Source: Candidatus Hinthialibacteria bacterium OLB16 (GTDB lineage: Bacteria; Hinthialibacterota; Hinthialibacteria; OLB16). From it: DNA of 64,000 nucleotides. Below, piece after piece: positions 29,009 through 37,477 of this stretch (positions within the stretch are counted from its first letter, which is position 1; the number at the start of each line of letters is the position of its first letter). A model generated the notes under the pieces. It saw only the letters and a program-made list of their open reading frames with translations. It was not told the origin of the DNA and searched no databases. The position numbers were made by a program, and so were the translations under genes. Where the stretch lies: contig LMZT01000163.1 of the NCBI GenBank assembly GCA_001567115.1, positions 1-64,000 of the forward strand, read 5' to 3'.

Positions 29009-29977
29009 TTACTCTGAAGATGCACGACGGTGCCGGAGCTGGTCAATGGCCACTGCGAAAATGATGATGATTCCGATCACAATTTCCTGCACAGGGTTGG
29101 GCCATTCCATTTTCAAACAACCGCTTCTCAGCAGGGACATAATGAAGGCACCGATCAGGGATCCGAGCACAGATCCTTCTCCGCCGGCCAGGCTTCCGCC
29201 GCCGATCACCGCGGCGGCAATGATATCGAGTTCCTTCCCAACCGCAACAGTCGGATCCCCCAGGGTGAGCTGGCCGAAAATCAGAACCCCCGAAACACCG
29301 GTGAGTGCGCCGCACAAGGCATACAGGGACACCTTGAGCAGGGCGACCGGAACCCCGCACAGCCTGGCTGTCGATTCATTCGATCCCAGGGCAAATGTAT
29401 ATCTTCCAAAAACTGTGTAATTCAGAAGGAAACTGACACCCAGGGCCAGCAGGAACATGATCCACACAGCCGGTGGGAATGAGTAAAAAGGCCCTCCCCG
29501 GTCAAATTGCATCAGCCCGCTCAGCAGGCTGTCGGGTGGATTGACAGTGCGTTCACCTGCGGCGATTTTGGCGATTCCGCGTGCGATTCCCAGTGTTCCG
29601 AGTGTGGCGATGAATGGGACGATCCGCAGAGTGACCACCATCAGGCCATTCATAAAACCAGACAGTGCACCGGTCAGGATCCCCACCGGCACCGCCACCA
29701 GCAAAGACTCAGTGGCCTTGTAGGACAATGCTGTTGTGACACTCGACAGCGCAATAATCGATCCGACCGACAGATCGATTCCACCGCCAATGATGATCAG
29801 GGTCATCCCCAGAGCGCCGACCCCCACGATGACAGTCTGGACCAGGACCAGCTTGGTATTGTCCATCGAGAAAAACGATGCCGGCACGCCCAGCAGGAAA
29901 AAAATCAGGTAGATGATGGCCAGCCCGGCAAACTGGCCCAGGATCAGGGTTGGATTCCACCTGAGCAGTGCCTTCAT
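29009..29977 (-). CDS. Ribose/monosaccharide-type ABC transporter permease (RbsC-like), copy 1
   Basis: A 322-residue integral membrane protein with eight to ten hydrophobic segments. The signature GGIDLSVGSIIALSS (about residue 65) and the late motif GGGSLAGGEGSVLGSLIGA (about 255) are characteristic of the BPD_transp_2 permeases of the ribose/xylose/galactose import group. It lies directly after the matching ATPase, with a four-base overlap. No substrate-binding protein gene is on this strand. The nearest candidate binding protein is the divergent one at 32359. The sugar is unknown; ribose-type permeases also import other pentoses, hexoses and autoinducer. Confidence 0.93.
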   Translation of the reverse strand: MKALLRWNPTLILGQFAGLAIIYLIFFLLGVPASFFSMDNTKLVLVQTVIVGVGALGMTLIIIGGGIDLSVGSIIALSSVTTALSYKATESLLVAVPVGILTGALSGFMNGLMVVTLRIVPFIATLGTLGIARGIAKIAAGERTVNPPDSLLSGLMQFDRGGPFYSFPPAVWIMFLLALGVSFLLNYTVFGRYTFALGSNESTARLCGVPVALLKVSLYALCGALTGVSGVLIFGQLTLGDPTVAVGKELDIIAAAVIGGGSLAGGEGSVLGSLIGAFIMSLLRSGCLKMEWPNPVQEIVIGIIIIFAVAIDQLRHRRASSE

Positions 29978-31548
29978 CCCAAGGCTCCTCCGCTGATTCG
30001 GATTTCTGTGCTGTTATCTGCGACCGCGAAACGCATCACCTGCTCCTCTGTCCATTCCGGGACCGGGCGGAGCTCGGACAAGATGCCTTTGCGCATGACC
30101 GCCAGGCGGTCACACACACCGAATAACTCAGGAAGGTAGGAACTGACCATGACTACCGCTTTCCCCTGTGCAGCTGCTTCCCCGATCAGTCGGTATAAGT
30201 GGGCCTTCGAAGCGACATCGATTCCACGTGTCGGTTCATCGAGCAGGAGCAGGTCGGCATCATGGTGTAAAAGGCGGCCGAAGGCAACTTTCTGCTGGTT
30301 GCCCCCCGACAGGGCTCTCACCGGCTGGTCGGGCGAACGGCAGACAATGCCGAGCTTGCGGATCCACTCGCTGCAGGCCTGGTATCTCTTCCAGGGCAGA
30401 AAAATGCCCCGTTGGGTATAAGGCTTTAAGCGGGTCAGGCTGAGGTTCTCTCCAATCGAGAGCGAGGTCGCCAGCCCTTCGTTCTTGCGGTCTTCCGAAA
30501 CAAAACCCAGCCCGGCCTGCCAGCGTTTCCTGATCTCTCCACCATCCACCCAGAGTGCGGACAAAGGGGAAGAGTGCGCCAGGTTTTCCTTTGACTTCAC
30601 CACCTGGACCAGCCCTTTTTTCAAAGGGTCAAGCCCGAATATCGTGCGCAGAAATTCAGAACGCCCCGCTCCGACCAGCCCGCCGATTCCGATAATCTCT
30701 CCCCTGCGAACTTCAAGTGAAACACCCCGAGGCAACCGCAGGCCCTCCAGGTTTTCGACCCGCAGGATCGTCTCACCAGGCTGGTGCGGAACCTTCGGGA
30801 AAAATTCATCGATATCCCGGCCGATCATGTGGTGGATGATTTCAGGAATAGTCAGTTCATTCAGGTTTCCTTCAGCAACCGAACGCCCATCGCGCAGGAT
30901 GACAGCACGATCGCCGATCTCCATCACCTCCTCGAGGAAATGGCTCACATACAGGATCGAAACTCCCTGTTCTTTGAGATCGCGGATGGCTTTGAACAGA
31001 TTGCGGGTATCGAGTGCGGTGAGCGAACTGGTCGGTTCATCCATGATCAGGATGCGCGCTTCGCCTGCCAGTGCACGCGCAATCTCCACCAGCTGCCTCT
31101 CGGCGGGTGTGAGCCGGCGGACCTGTGTATTCAGATCGATATGCGGCTGGCCGATGCGCTCCAGGGCACGAGCCGCGATTTTCTTCTCGTCACTTCTTTT
31201 CAGTATCCCAAAGAGGGTGCTGTCGCGTCCGAGCAGGATGTTTTCCAGAACTGTCAGGTGGGGAGCCAGGGACAGCTCCTGATAAATCATCGCCACCCCC
31301 AGTTCCCGTGCACGCATGGGGGAGGATGGCAGGTAGGGTTCGCCATCGATTGTGAGTTCACCCTGATCGGCTGTGTGCGCGCCGGAAAGGATCTTGAGGA
31401 GAGTGCTTTTTCCGGCCCCATTCTCCCCTACCAGGGCCAGGGCCTCGCCTGGATAAAGGTCCAGGCTGATGGATTCAAGCGCCTGAGTGGATCCGAAGGA
31501 TTTCGAAACCCCACGGATGCTCAATCTCGGCAGACCGCCTCGGGTCAC
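29974..31548 (-). CDS. Ribose-type sugar ABC transporter ATPase, two NBDs (RbsA-like), copy 1
   Basis: A 524-residue tandem ATPase. First domain: Walker A GENGAGKST (about residues 39-47), a divergent signature LTPAERQLVEIARAL and Walker B ILIMDEPTSSL. Second domain: degenerate Walker A GGLVGAGRSEF, then LSGGNQQKVAF and LLLLDEPTRGID. This pattern (canonical first, degenerate second Walker A) is standard for RbsA/MglA/XylG import ATPases. The start overlaps the preceding lipoprotein stop by four bases and the stop overlaps the permease start. A second, unlike copy of the same type of gene lies at 33358 on the other strand. Confidence 0.95.
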   Translation of the reverse strand: MTRGGLPRLSIRGVSKSFGSTQALESISLDLYPGEALALVGENGAGKSTLLKILSGAHTADQGELTIDGEPYLPSSPMRARELGVAMIYQELSLAPHLTVLENILLGRDSTLFGILKRSDEKKIAARALERIGQPHIDLNTQVRRLTPAERQLVEIARALAGEARILIMDEPTSSLTALDTRNLFKAIRDLKEQGVSILYVSHFLEEVMEIGDRAVILRDGRSVAEGNLNELTIPEIIHHMIGRDIDEFFPKVPHQPGETILRVENLEGLRLPRGVSLEVRRGEIIGIGGLVGAGRSEFLRTIFGLDPLKKGLVQVVKSKENLAHSSPLSALWVDGGEIRKRWQAGLGFVSEDRKNEGLATSLSIGENLSLTRLKPYTQRGIFLPWKRYQACSEWIRKLGIVCRSPDQPVRALSGGNQQKVAFGRLLHHDADLLLLDEPTRGIDVASKAHLYRLIGEAAAQGKAVVMVSSYLPELFGVCDRLAVMRKGILSELRPVPEWTEEQVMRFAVADNSTEIRISGGALG

Positions 31549-31958
31549 TTTTTCGGCCCCGGGGGGTTGATGGAGGTGGCGGTTCTCTTCCAGGGTGTTT
31601 CCCAGATGGAGGTCTTTCCTTCTTTGGAGATCTCCTCGAGAGTGTAGAAATACTCCTCATCCACCACCACAGTTCGATCCACATACTGGAATGACACCAG
31701 CCCCTTCCCACCGGAAAAGGCTTCCATCGGTTTGACAGGCTCTTTGGTGATCCGTATGTCGCTGCCGTTTTCAGAACGGCGGTAAATATTGAAAGTCAGA
31801 TCGGGTGCGGCATTCCATCGCAGGACCACCTGCCCGGGGGCAGGGTATTTTGATCCCGGCTTTCCTTCTTTTTTTGAATTCCAGAAACAGCCATTGAATC
31901 CGCCTGCGCTGATCATGCAGAGGAGGAGCACCGAAAAATTTTTCAGTCGGGCAGGCAT
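31545..31958 (-). CDS. Small exported lipoprotein of unknown function, head of the minus-strand ABC operon
   Basis: The ATG at 31958 (MPARLKNFSVLLLCMISAG) is preferred over the ATG nine codons upstream because it puts a short charged N-terminus in front of the hydrophobic stretch. The lipobox reads GGFNGC, so the mature lipoprotein begins at Cys about 24. The mature part of about 110 residues reads VVLRWNAAPDLTFNIYRRSE and DEEYFYTLEEISKEGKTS, resembling a fibronectin type III-like beta sandwich. It is not a recognisable solute-binding protein. It is coupled to the ABC ATPase (four-base overlap) and is the first gene after the divergent promoter region. It may be a cell-surface accessory of the transporter. 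Confidence 0.65.
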   Translation of the reverse strand: MPARLKNFSVLLLCMISAGGFNGCFWNSKKEGKPGSKYPAPGQVVLRWNAAPDLTFNIYRRSENGSDIRITKEPVKPMEAFSGGKGLVSFQYVDRTVVVDEEYFYTLEEISKEGKTSIWETPWKRTATSINPPGPKK

Positions 31959-32358
31959 GAAAGCCCGTATCGGGTTATTGGGCACGAGTCAGGAAAACCC
32001 CCGGTTCGCTGGTTTTTATCAGGTGTCGATCCTCATCGAGACACTCATTATCATGGATTCAGCCTTCAACATAGCTACAGATATTCATGATTGCGGCTTT
32101 TTCCAACAGTCCAGCATACAATTCTGCAGAAAAGTCGGAAAGGGAACAGGCATCTTCGATTCACAGTTCCTGCCTCCTGCTTCTGGATTCCCAAGGCTAT
32201 GGGAGAGGAGGAGGATCCATTGAATATCACACCGGGATGTGTCAGATTCGCATTTATGTTTCCGGTGAGGATCTCTCCCGCCCGGTGTGACTTGCTTCCC
32301 TGGTTTGCATCCTGTGGCGAATGATGTGATGCAATCATGACCAAAGGAGGTGCATGAT
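31959..32358. other. Divergent intergenic region between two sugar ABC operons
   Basis: About 400 bases separate the divergent lipoprotein/ABC operon and the binding-protein/ABC operon, so promoters for both and any shared operator are expected here. I see no convincing gene, and no promoter that I would assign. Near the right end a strong Shine-Dalgarno is present (see the separate entry). Confidence 0.6.
32343..32351 (+). promoter_or_regulatory. Strong Shine-Dalgarno that fixes the binding-protein start
   Basis: AAAGGAGGT at 32343-32351 lies eight bases before the ATG at 32359. The longer frame would begin at GTG 32350, inside this site, so the ATG at 32359 is the better start and makes a cleaner lipoprotein signal. 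Confidence 0.85.
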
Positions 32359-33351
32359 ATGCACTTGAGAAGGTCGCTTCCCCACCCTCTGTCGCTCGCT
32401 TTCACACTTGTCCTGCTGATAGTGCTTTCCGCCTGCACGCCTCAGGCTTCTGAGAATGATGGGCGAAAAAAAATAGGCGCCATTGTATTTCAGGAAGACC
32501 AGTATTTTCGCCTGGTCGAGTATGGCATGAGGGATGCAGCCAGGGAGATGAATGTCAACCTGATGGTGAACAACAGCTTTGGTGCGATGGATAAAGAGAT
32601 CGCGTTGATCGATACCTACATCGCCAGCCGGGTCGATGCGATTGTCGTTGCGCCTCTCAGCGCGCAAAGTTCGATAGCGGCGCTGCGCCGTGCGCATGAG
32701 GGCGGCATTCCAGTCATTACCTACGACAGCTACCTCGATGCTGATTTCGATGCCAGCAACATTCGGAGCGACCAGGTTCAATTGGGCCATCTGACTGGCC
32801 AGGCAGCAGTCAAGTTTATTGTTGAGAAACTGGGCGGCAAAGCCAAAGTCGGGCTTGTGGAGTATGTTTCTCTGGCTCCGGAACCAGCCAGCCAGCGTGT
32901 TAAAGGATTCAAGGATCAGATTACGACACTTCCAGGGGTTGAGATCGTGACGGAACAGGATGCCTGGCTGGCTCCAGAGGCGACTGTGCTTGTGGAAAAT
33001 ATGCTGACTGCCCATCCGGAGATCAATCTCATCTGGGCTGCGAATGAAGGCGGGACTGTTGGTGCAGTCAATGCAGTCACTGGAAAGAACCGGGCCGGTG
33101 AAGTCTTCGTTTTCGGAACAGATATGAGTGAACAGATCGGCACATTTCTTCTGGCGGAAAAGCCGGTGCTGCAGGCGGTTACCGGCCAGAAGCCTTTCGA
33201 TATCGGCAGGCAGTCAGTCCTGGCGGCTGTCAATGTGATCGACAGAAAGCCGGTTGAAAAGAAAGTCGCAATGCCGGGGGTCCTGTTTTCCACCGAAAAA
33301 CCCCAGGAAGTCCGCGACTACATGTCCTTCCTTGAGAAAGTGGCCCGGTAG
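32359..33351 (+). CDS. Sugar-binding lipoprotein of a ribose-type ABC importer
   Basis: A 330-residue protein starting MHLRRSLPHPLSLAF, with a lipobox IVLSAC, so Cys about 28 is the lipidated residue. The mature part shows the Peripla_BP_4 (RbsB-type) fold in order: IGAIVFQEDQYFRLVEYGMR, VDAIVVAPLSAQ, GIPVITYDSYLD, and later VGLVEYVSLAPEPASQRVKGF and INLIWAANEGGTVGAVNAV. It is followed six bases later by its ATPase and then the permease, a classic importer. Sugar is not readable from the sequence. It is the only recognisable binding protein for the two nearby transporters. Confidence 0.92.
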   Translation: MHLRRSLPHPLSLAFTLVLLIVLSACTPQASENDGRKKIGAIVFQEDQYFRLVEYGMRDAAREMNVNLMVNNSFGAMDKEIALIDTYIASRVDAIVVAPLSAQSSIAALRRAHEGGIPVITYDSYLDADFDASNIRSDQVQLGHLTGQAAVKFIVEKLGGKAKVGLVEYVSLAPEPASQRVKGFKDQITTLPGVEIVTEQDAWLAPEATVLVENMLTAHPEINLIWAANEGGTVGAVNAVTGKNRAGEVFVFGTDMSEQIGTFLLAEKPVLQAVTGQKPFDIGRQSVLAAVNVIDRKPVEKKVAMPGVLFSTEKPQEVRDYMSFLEKVAR

Positions 33352-33357
33352 GCAGCC

Positions 33358-34854
33358 ATGGCGGCTGAGCCAAACCTTGAAGTGATCGAGGTTCGCAAGA
33401 CCTATCCGGGAACTGTCGCTCTGAAAGGTGTTTCTCTGTCGTTTGCAAAGGGGGAGGTTCATGCGCTCATCGGTAAAAATGGAGCGGGGAAGAGCACCCT
33501 GGTCAAAATAATATCCGGCGCTGTCCAGCCTGATTCCGGAAGCATCCAGTTGCGGGGCAGTCCCATTGAATTGAAATCACCCCGGGATGCCGGCAGAAAC
33601 GGGATTGCTACAGTATACCAGGAACTCAGCCTGATCCCGGATCTCAGTGTCGCCCATAATATGCTCCTGGCCGATCTTCCTTCACGGCTGCGTGGTTTTA
33701 TCATCGACTGGAAACGCGTTTATGATCGTGCTGCGGAGCTGCTAAATTCCCTCGATATCAATCTGGATGTCAAACAGGCGGTTCGAAAACTCGGTGTCGC
33801 ATCCCGGCAGATGGTGGAAATTGCGAAAGCAATGGCGGCTTCACCGAGTGTGCTTCTGCTGGATGAACCGACATCCGCCCTGGCACGCCAGGAAACGGAA
33901 ACTCTGTTCCGGGTCATAAGAACCCTGTCAGAAAAAGGTGTCTCGATCATTTATATTTCCCACCGGCTTCAGGAACTGCGTCAGATTGCGCAGAAGGTTT
34001 CTGTTCTGCGCGATGGGGAGCTGATCGGAACCATTCGGATTGATGACGCCAGCCCAAATGCAGTCGCGGAAATGATGTTCGGAGAAGCCTGCCATGGTGG
34101 AATCAGGAATCCTTCAGCCGTGCATGAGAATCCTCACATGGAGGTCCACGGGCTGAGCCGGTCAGGCCGATTCAACGACATCAGTTTTACACTGATGAAG
34201 GGGGAGATCCTCGGCATTGCCGGGCTTCTCGGTTCAGGGCGCACCGAGCTGCTGCGCGCCATCAGCGGTGCCGATCCATTCGATTCAGGGCAGATTCGGA
34301 TCGATGGAATCCAGGTTGATAACATCTCAGTCAGGAAAATGAAGCAATTGGGTGTCGGGTTGCTTCCTGAAAACAGGCAGGAAGAAGGGCTGGTATTGCC
34401 GCTGAGCACCTGCGACAATGCGGTTCTGGCAAGCATGAAAAGGCATTCCTGGCATGGTGTTCTGTCACAACAGCGGAAGATGTCGGTGGTGCAGGACAAT
34501 ATTCGTGACCTGCAGATCGCTGCCAACGATCCGGCGGCTCCGGTTTCAAGCCTGAGTGGAGGAAATCAGCAGAAGGTGGTCATTGCAAAATGGCTGAATA
34601 CAATCCCACAGGTTCTTCTGTGTGATGAGCCGACACGGGGCATTGATATCCTGGCCAGGCAGCAGATATTTCAGCTGCTGTATCAGCTGAGTGCAAAAGG
34701 AATCAGCACCATCTTTGTTTCGAGTGAGCTTGAGGAGCTTCTCGAGGTCTGCCATCGTATTCTCATCATGCAGGCCGGAAGAATCACCGCTGAGGTGATG
34801 CCTGCAGAAACCACTCCCCAGCAGCTTTTCGAAATGTGCATCGCAGCCTCCTGA
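33358..34854 (+). CDS. Ribose-type sugar ABC transporter ATPase, two NBDs (RbsA-like), copy 2
   Basis: A 498-residue tandem ATPase. First domain: Walker A GKNGAGKSTLVKI, a signature reading LGVASRQMVEIAKAM and Walker B VLLLDEPTSAL. Second domain: AGLLGSGRTELLRA as degenerate Walker A, SLSGGNQQKVVIAKWL and VLLCDEPTRGID. It lies between its own binding protein and permease. Compared with the copy on the opposite strand (29974) the two differ throughout, so this is an old paralogue or a separate acquisition, not a recent duplication. The start ATG at 33358 directly follows the preceding stop. Confidence 0.95.
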   Translation: MAAEPNLEVIEVRKTYPGTVALKGVSLSFAKGEVHALIGKNGAGKSTLVKIISGAVQPDSGSIQLRGSPIELKSPRDAGRNGIATVYQELSLIPDLSVAHNMLLADLPSRLRGFIIDWKRVYDRAAELLNSLDINLDVKQAVRKLGVASRQMVEIAKAMAASPSVLLLDEPTSALARQETETLFRVIRTLSEKGVSIIYISHRLQELRQIAQKVSVLRDGELIGTIRIDDASPNAVAEMMFGEACHGGIRNPSAVHENPHMEVHGLSRSGRFNDISFTLMKGEILGIAGLLGSGRTELLRAISGADPFDSGQIRIDGIQVDNISVRKMKQLGVGLLPENRQEEGLVLPLSTCDNAVLASMKRHSWHGVLSQQRKMSVVQDNIRDLQIAANDPAAPVSSLSGGNQQKVVIAKWLNTIPQVLLCDEPTRGIDILARQQIFQLLYQLSAKGISTIFVSSELEELLEVCHRILIMQAGRITAEVMPAETTPQQLFEMCIAAS

Positions 34855-34862
34855 GCAAAGCC

Positions 34863-35831
34863 ATGAACTTATCTGGAAAGCAGAATCACATCAGTGCTGG
34901 AATCAGGAGATGGCTTGCCTCCTCCATGATGGACCTGATCCTTCTGCTGATATGCCTCGCTCTCGCTTTGAAAGCCCCGAACTTTCTGACACTGGACAAC
35001 CTCCTCAACATTCTGCGCAGCATATCGATGCTGGGGCTTCTCGCGTTTGGTATGACCATGGTCATTATTGCACGGGAGATCGATCTGAGTGTGGGTTCCG
35101 GTGTCGCTTTTGCCTGCTGCCTTGTCGCACGCCTCATGGCGGAGGGAGTTCCTCCGGTTATCAGCATGGCGTTAACCGTGATGATCCTGTTTGGCTGTGG
35201 GTTGTTTATCGGCTTCATGCGGGTTTCTTTTTCTGTTCCATCTTTCATTACAACCCTGGCGCTTTTTACCGGCTACAAGGGGCTGGCTTTGATGCTGACA
35301 GGCGGATTCCCGGTCGCAATCAATGTCAGCTGGTATTATTACCTCGGAAGCGGGTACCTTCTGGGGATACCGGTTCCTGCCATCATCTTCACACTGGCCT
35401 TTGCTGTCATCTACTTCATCATGAAATACACCACCTTCGGGGGAGCCATTTATGCCATTGGCGGGAATGATGAGGCAGCCCGGCTGTCAGGGATCAATGT
35501 GCCGTTTATCCGTTACATGGTATTCGGAATCATGGGCGCATTGACTGCTGTCAGCGGCATTCTGCTGTCTTCGCGCATCATGTCCGGGACTCCAACAGTG
35601 GCCCAGCAGTGGGAGCTGGATGCCATTGCTGCGGTTATCATTGGAGGGACCAGTTTCAGCGGGGGTGTCGGAACAGTCCGGGGGACACTGGTGGGCATCA
35701 TCTTCATCGGTGTGATTGTCAATGGCATGACACTGCTGAATGTCGGCATTTATTTTCAGTACATTGTGCGCGGCGGTTTGATCCTTGCCGCGGTAATGGT
35801 CAATCGAATACAGGAGCTGCGAACACGATGA
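34863..35831 (+). CDS. Ribose-type ABC transporter permease (RbsC-like), copy 2
   Basis: Starts at ATG 34863 (MNLSGKQNHISAG), nine bases after the ATPase stop; the open frame could begin 27 bases earlier with GTG inside the ATPase. The protein has eight to ten hydrophobic segments with the family motifs AREIDLSVGSGVAFACC (about residue 70) and GGTSFSGGVGTVRGTLVGI (about 265). Its stop overlaps the start of the following TIM-barrel-like gene by ATGA. The direct coupling of a permease to a secreted sugar-enzyme-like gene suggests import of the products of that enzyme. Substrate unknown. Confidence 0.92.
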   Translation: MNLSGKQNHISAGIRRWLASSMMDLILLLICLALALKAPNFLTLDNLLNILRSISMLGLLAFGMTMVIIAREIDLSVGSGVAFACCLVARLMAEGVPPVISMALTVMILFGCGLFIGFMRVSFSVPSFITTLALFTGYKGLALMLTGGFPVAINVSWYYYLGSGYLLGIPVPAIIFTLAFAVIYFIMKYTTFGGAIYAIGGNDEAARLSGINVPFIRYMVFGIMGALTAVSGILLSSRIMSGTPTVAQQWELDAIAAVIIGGTSFSGGVGTVRGTLVGIIFIGVIVNGMTLLNVGIYFQYIVRGGLILAAVMVNRIQELRTR

Positions 35832-37426
35832 ATACTGGATTATCTGTATCCATGGCCGTTGTCTGTGCTGCTTTATTATGGGCTGGAGCGCCAGCTCAGA
35901 TTTATGCGGAGGAGACCGATCTTATGGACCCTTGGAATGAAGAACCGATTATCGGCATGTATGTCCATCAACACTGGTCATATAACCACCCCTATGCTGC
36001 AAGGACCTGGACACTGGAAGACTGGCAGGGCTACCTCGGAGGTCTTCGACAGATCGGATACAACACAGTGCTGATCTGGCCGGTTTTGGAGACAATGCCG
36101 AACCCATTGACCCCAGGCGACCAGGAATGCCTCGATAAAATCTCGAGAGTGATCGAATATGCACACAAAGAACTTAACATGCGGGTTTTTATTGCCCTGT
36201 GTCCGAATGTAGTTGCCAGGGATGAAGAAGCGTCAAAATACTCCTTCGTGGAGCGGCCCTTTTTTTACTGCGACAGGCGCATCGATCCTGCCGATGCCGC
36301 CGCACTGGGTCAGATGATCTCCTGGAGGAAACAGCTCTTCACTCCCCTTAAAGATGCGGATGGAGTTCTCATTATCGATAGCGATCCAGGGGGTTACCCC
36401 GGATCCAACAACATCGAGTTTGCTTACCTGCTGGATGCCCACCGAACCATGTTCAATCAACTGAATCCGAAAATTCAGTTGTATTACTGGATCCATGTCG
36501 GTTGGGAAGCCTACTGCCGATTCTATGCAACTGCGGAATTTGCGATGGGCGAGATCCCGGAAATCCATGAAGCCTTGCAATACATTGCCAAAATCAATCC
36601 AGAACCCTGGGGGATTGCCAGCGGAAGAGGCCCGCATATTGCCGATTCCCTTGGCATGAGCAGCCGTGTCTTTTCCTACCAGTATGGCGCGATTGAAGGG
36701 GAACCTTCTTTTCCGATGACCAACTTCAACACACAATTCGCTTACAAGGCGGGCCGGGAAAAAGGGGCGCGTGGAACGATGGGGAACTCCCAGACTCACT
36801 GCCTGCAGCTGCCCAATGCATTCCTTTTCGCGAGGGGAGCCTTGGATCAGCCGGTGCCGCGCCATGAGGATTATGTGGGGTTTGCGAACCGGCTGCTGCC
36901 TGGCCATGGGGAGACAATCGTGGCTGCCTGGGAGGCTCTTGATTCAGTCGATATTCAAGCGATTGAAGCGTCCATTCCTGCGATCGAACAGCTGATGAAT
37001 CAGGATTTAGAAACTGGGGATCTCAAGGGGCTGCTGTTCCATGATCCGCAAAGATTTGTCAAAGACCTGCTGCTGATGCAAAGAACTCACCTGGCGCTGG
37101 AAGTGTTCAGAACGGCTGCCATGGACAAACCCCGTACCAAAGATGCCGGAAGGAAGATGCTCGCATTTGTCGAAGCGATCAGCCAGTGGCAGAAGCAGCA
37201 TAACTACAGAAACATGCTGGTATGGCCCCGCATGGAAGAAGCGCTGCTCCAGGTGGATCCCGGATATTTTGAAAAGCTGTTTGCAGAACGCTCCTACAAG
37301 GGTGAGGGTGCGACACCCTTCGAGCAGGTCCAGAATGCCTATAAGAATGTCGAAAGCTATACACCGCGCATGATCGATGCAATGAGGCAGTGTGCGGAGA
37401 ATCTGATAAGTCAGTCGAATGAATAA
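35828..37426 (+). CDS. Exported TIM-barrel-like protein, possible glycosidase, unknown specificity
   Basis: The ATG at 35828 overlaps the permease stop (ATGA); upstream frame is only shadow. A signal peptide is clear (LSVSMAVVCAALLWAGAPAQIYA). The mature 505-residue chain looks like a beta/alpha-barrel: GMYVHQHWSYNHPYAARTW, GYNTVLIWPVLETMP, MRVFIALCPNVVARDEE, DGVLIIDSDPGGYPG, QLYYWIHVGWEAYCR. Acidic residues at the strand ends (for example IIDSDPGG) could be catalytic, but no named glycoside hydrolase family could be recognised. It is coupled to a sugar ABC importer, followed by another barrel-like gene, and faces a sialidase, so a role in sugar breakdown is inferred, not shown. Confidence 0.6.
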   Translation: MNTGLSVSMAVVCAALLWAGAPAQIYAEETDLMDPWNEEPIIGMYVHQHWSYNHPYAARTWTLEDWQGYLGGLRQIGYNTVLIWPVLETMPNPLTPGDQECLDKISRVIEYAHKELNMRVFIALCPNVVARDEEASKYSFVERPFFYCDRRIDPADAAALGQMISWRKQLFTPLKDADGVLIIDSDPGGYPGSNNIEFAYLLDAHRTMFNQLNPKIQLYYWIHVGWEAYCRFYATAEFAMGEIPEIHEALQYIAKINPEPWGIASGRGPHIADSLGMSSRVFSYQYGAIEGEPSFPMTNFNTQFAYKAGREKGARGTMGNSQTHCLQLPNAFLFARGALDQPVPRHEDYVGFANRLLPGHGETIVAAWEALDSVDIQAIEASIPAIEQLMNQDLETGDLKGLLFHDPQRFVKDLLLMQRTHLALEVFRTAAMDKPRTKDAGRKMLAFVEAISQWQKQHNYRNMLVWPRMEEALLQVDPGYFEKLFAERSYKGEGATPFEQVQNAYKNVESYTPRMIDAMRQCAENLISQSNE

Positions 37427-37477
37427 AGAGATTCCATGCAGGAGTACTTTTCAGGCTGCAGCGCCGGAGGATTCTGG

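Noticed and set aside
32080-32330. Small frames in the divergent ABC intergenic region
   Set aside because: Composition and overlap in several frames suggest chance frames; no start signal fits.
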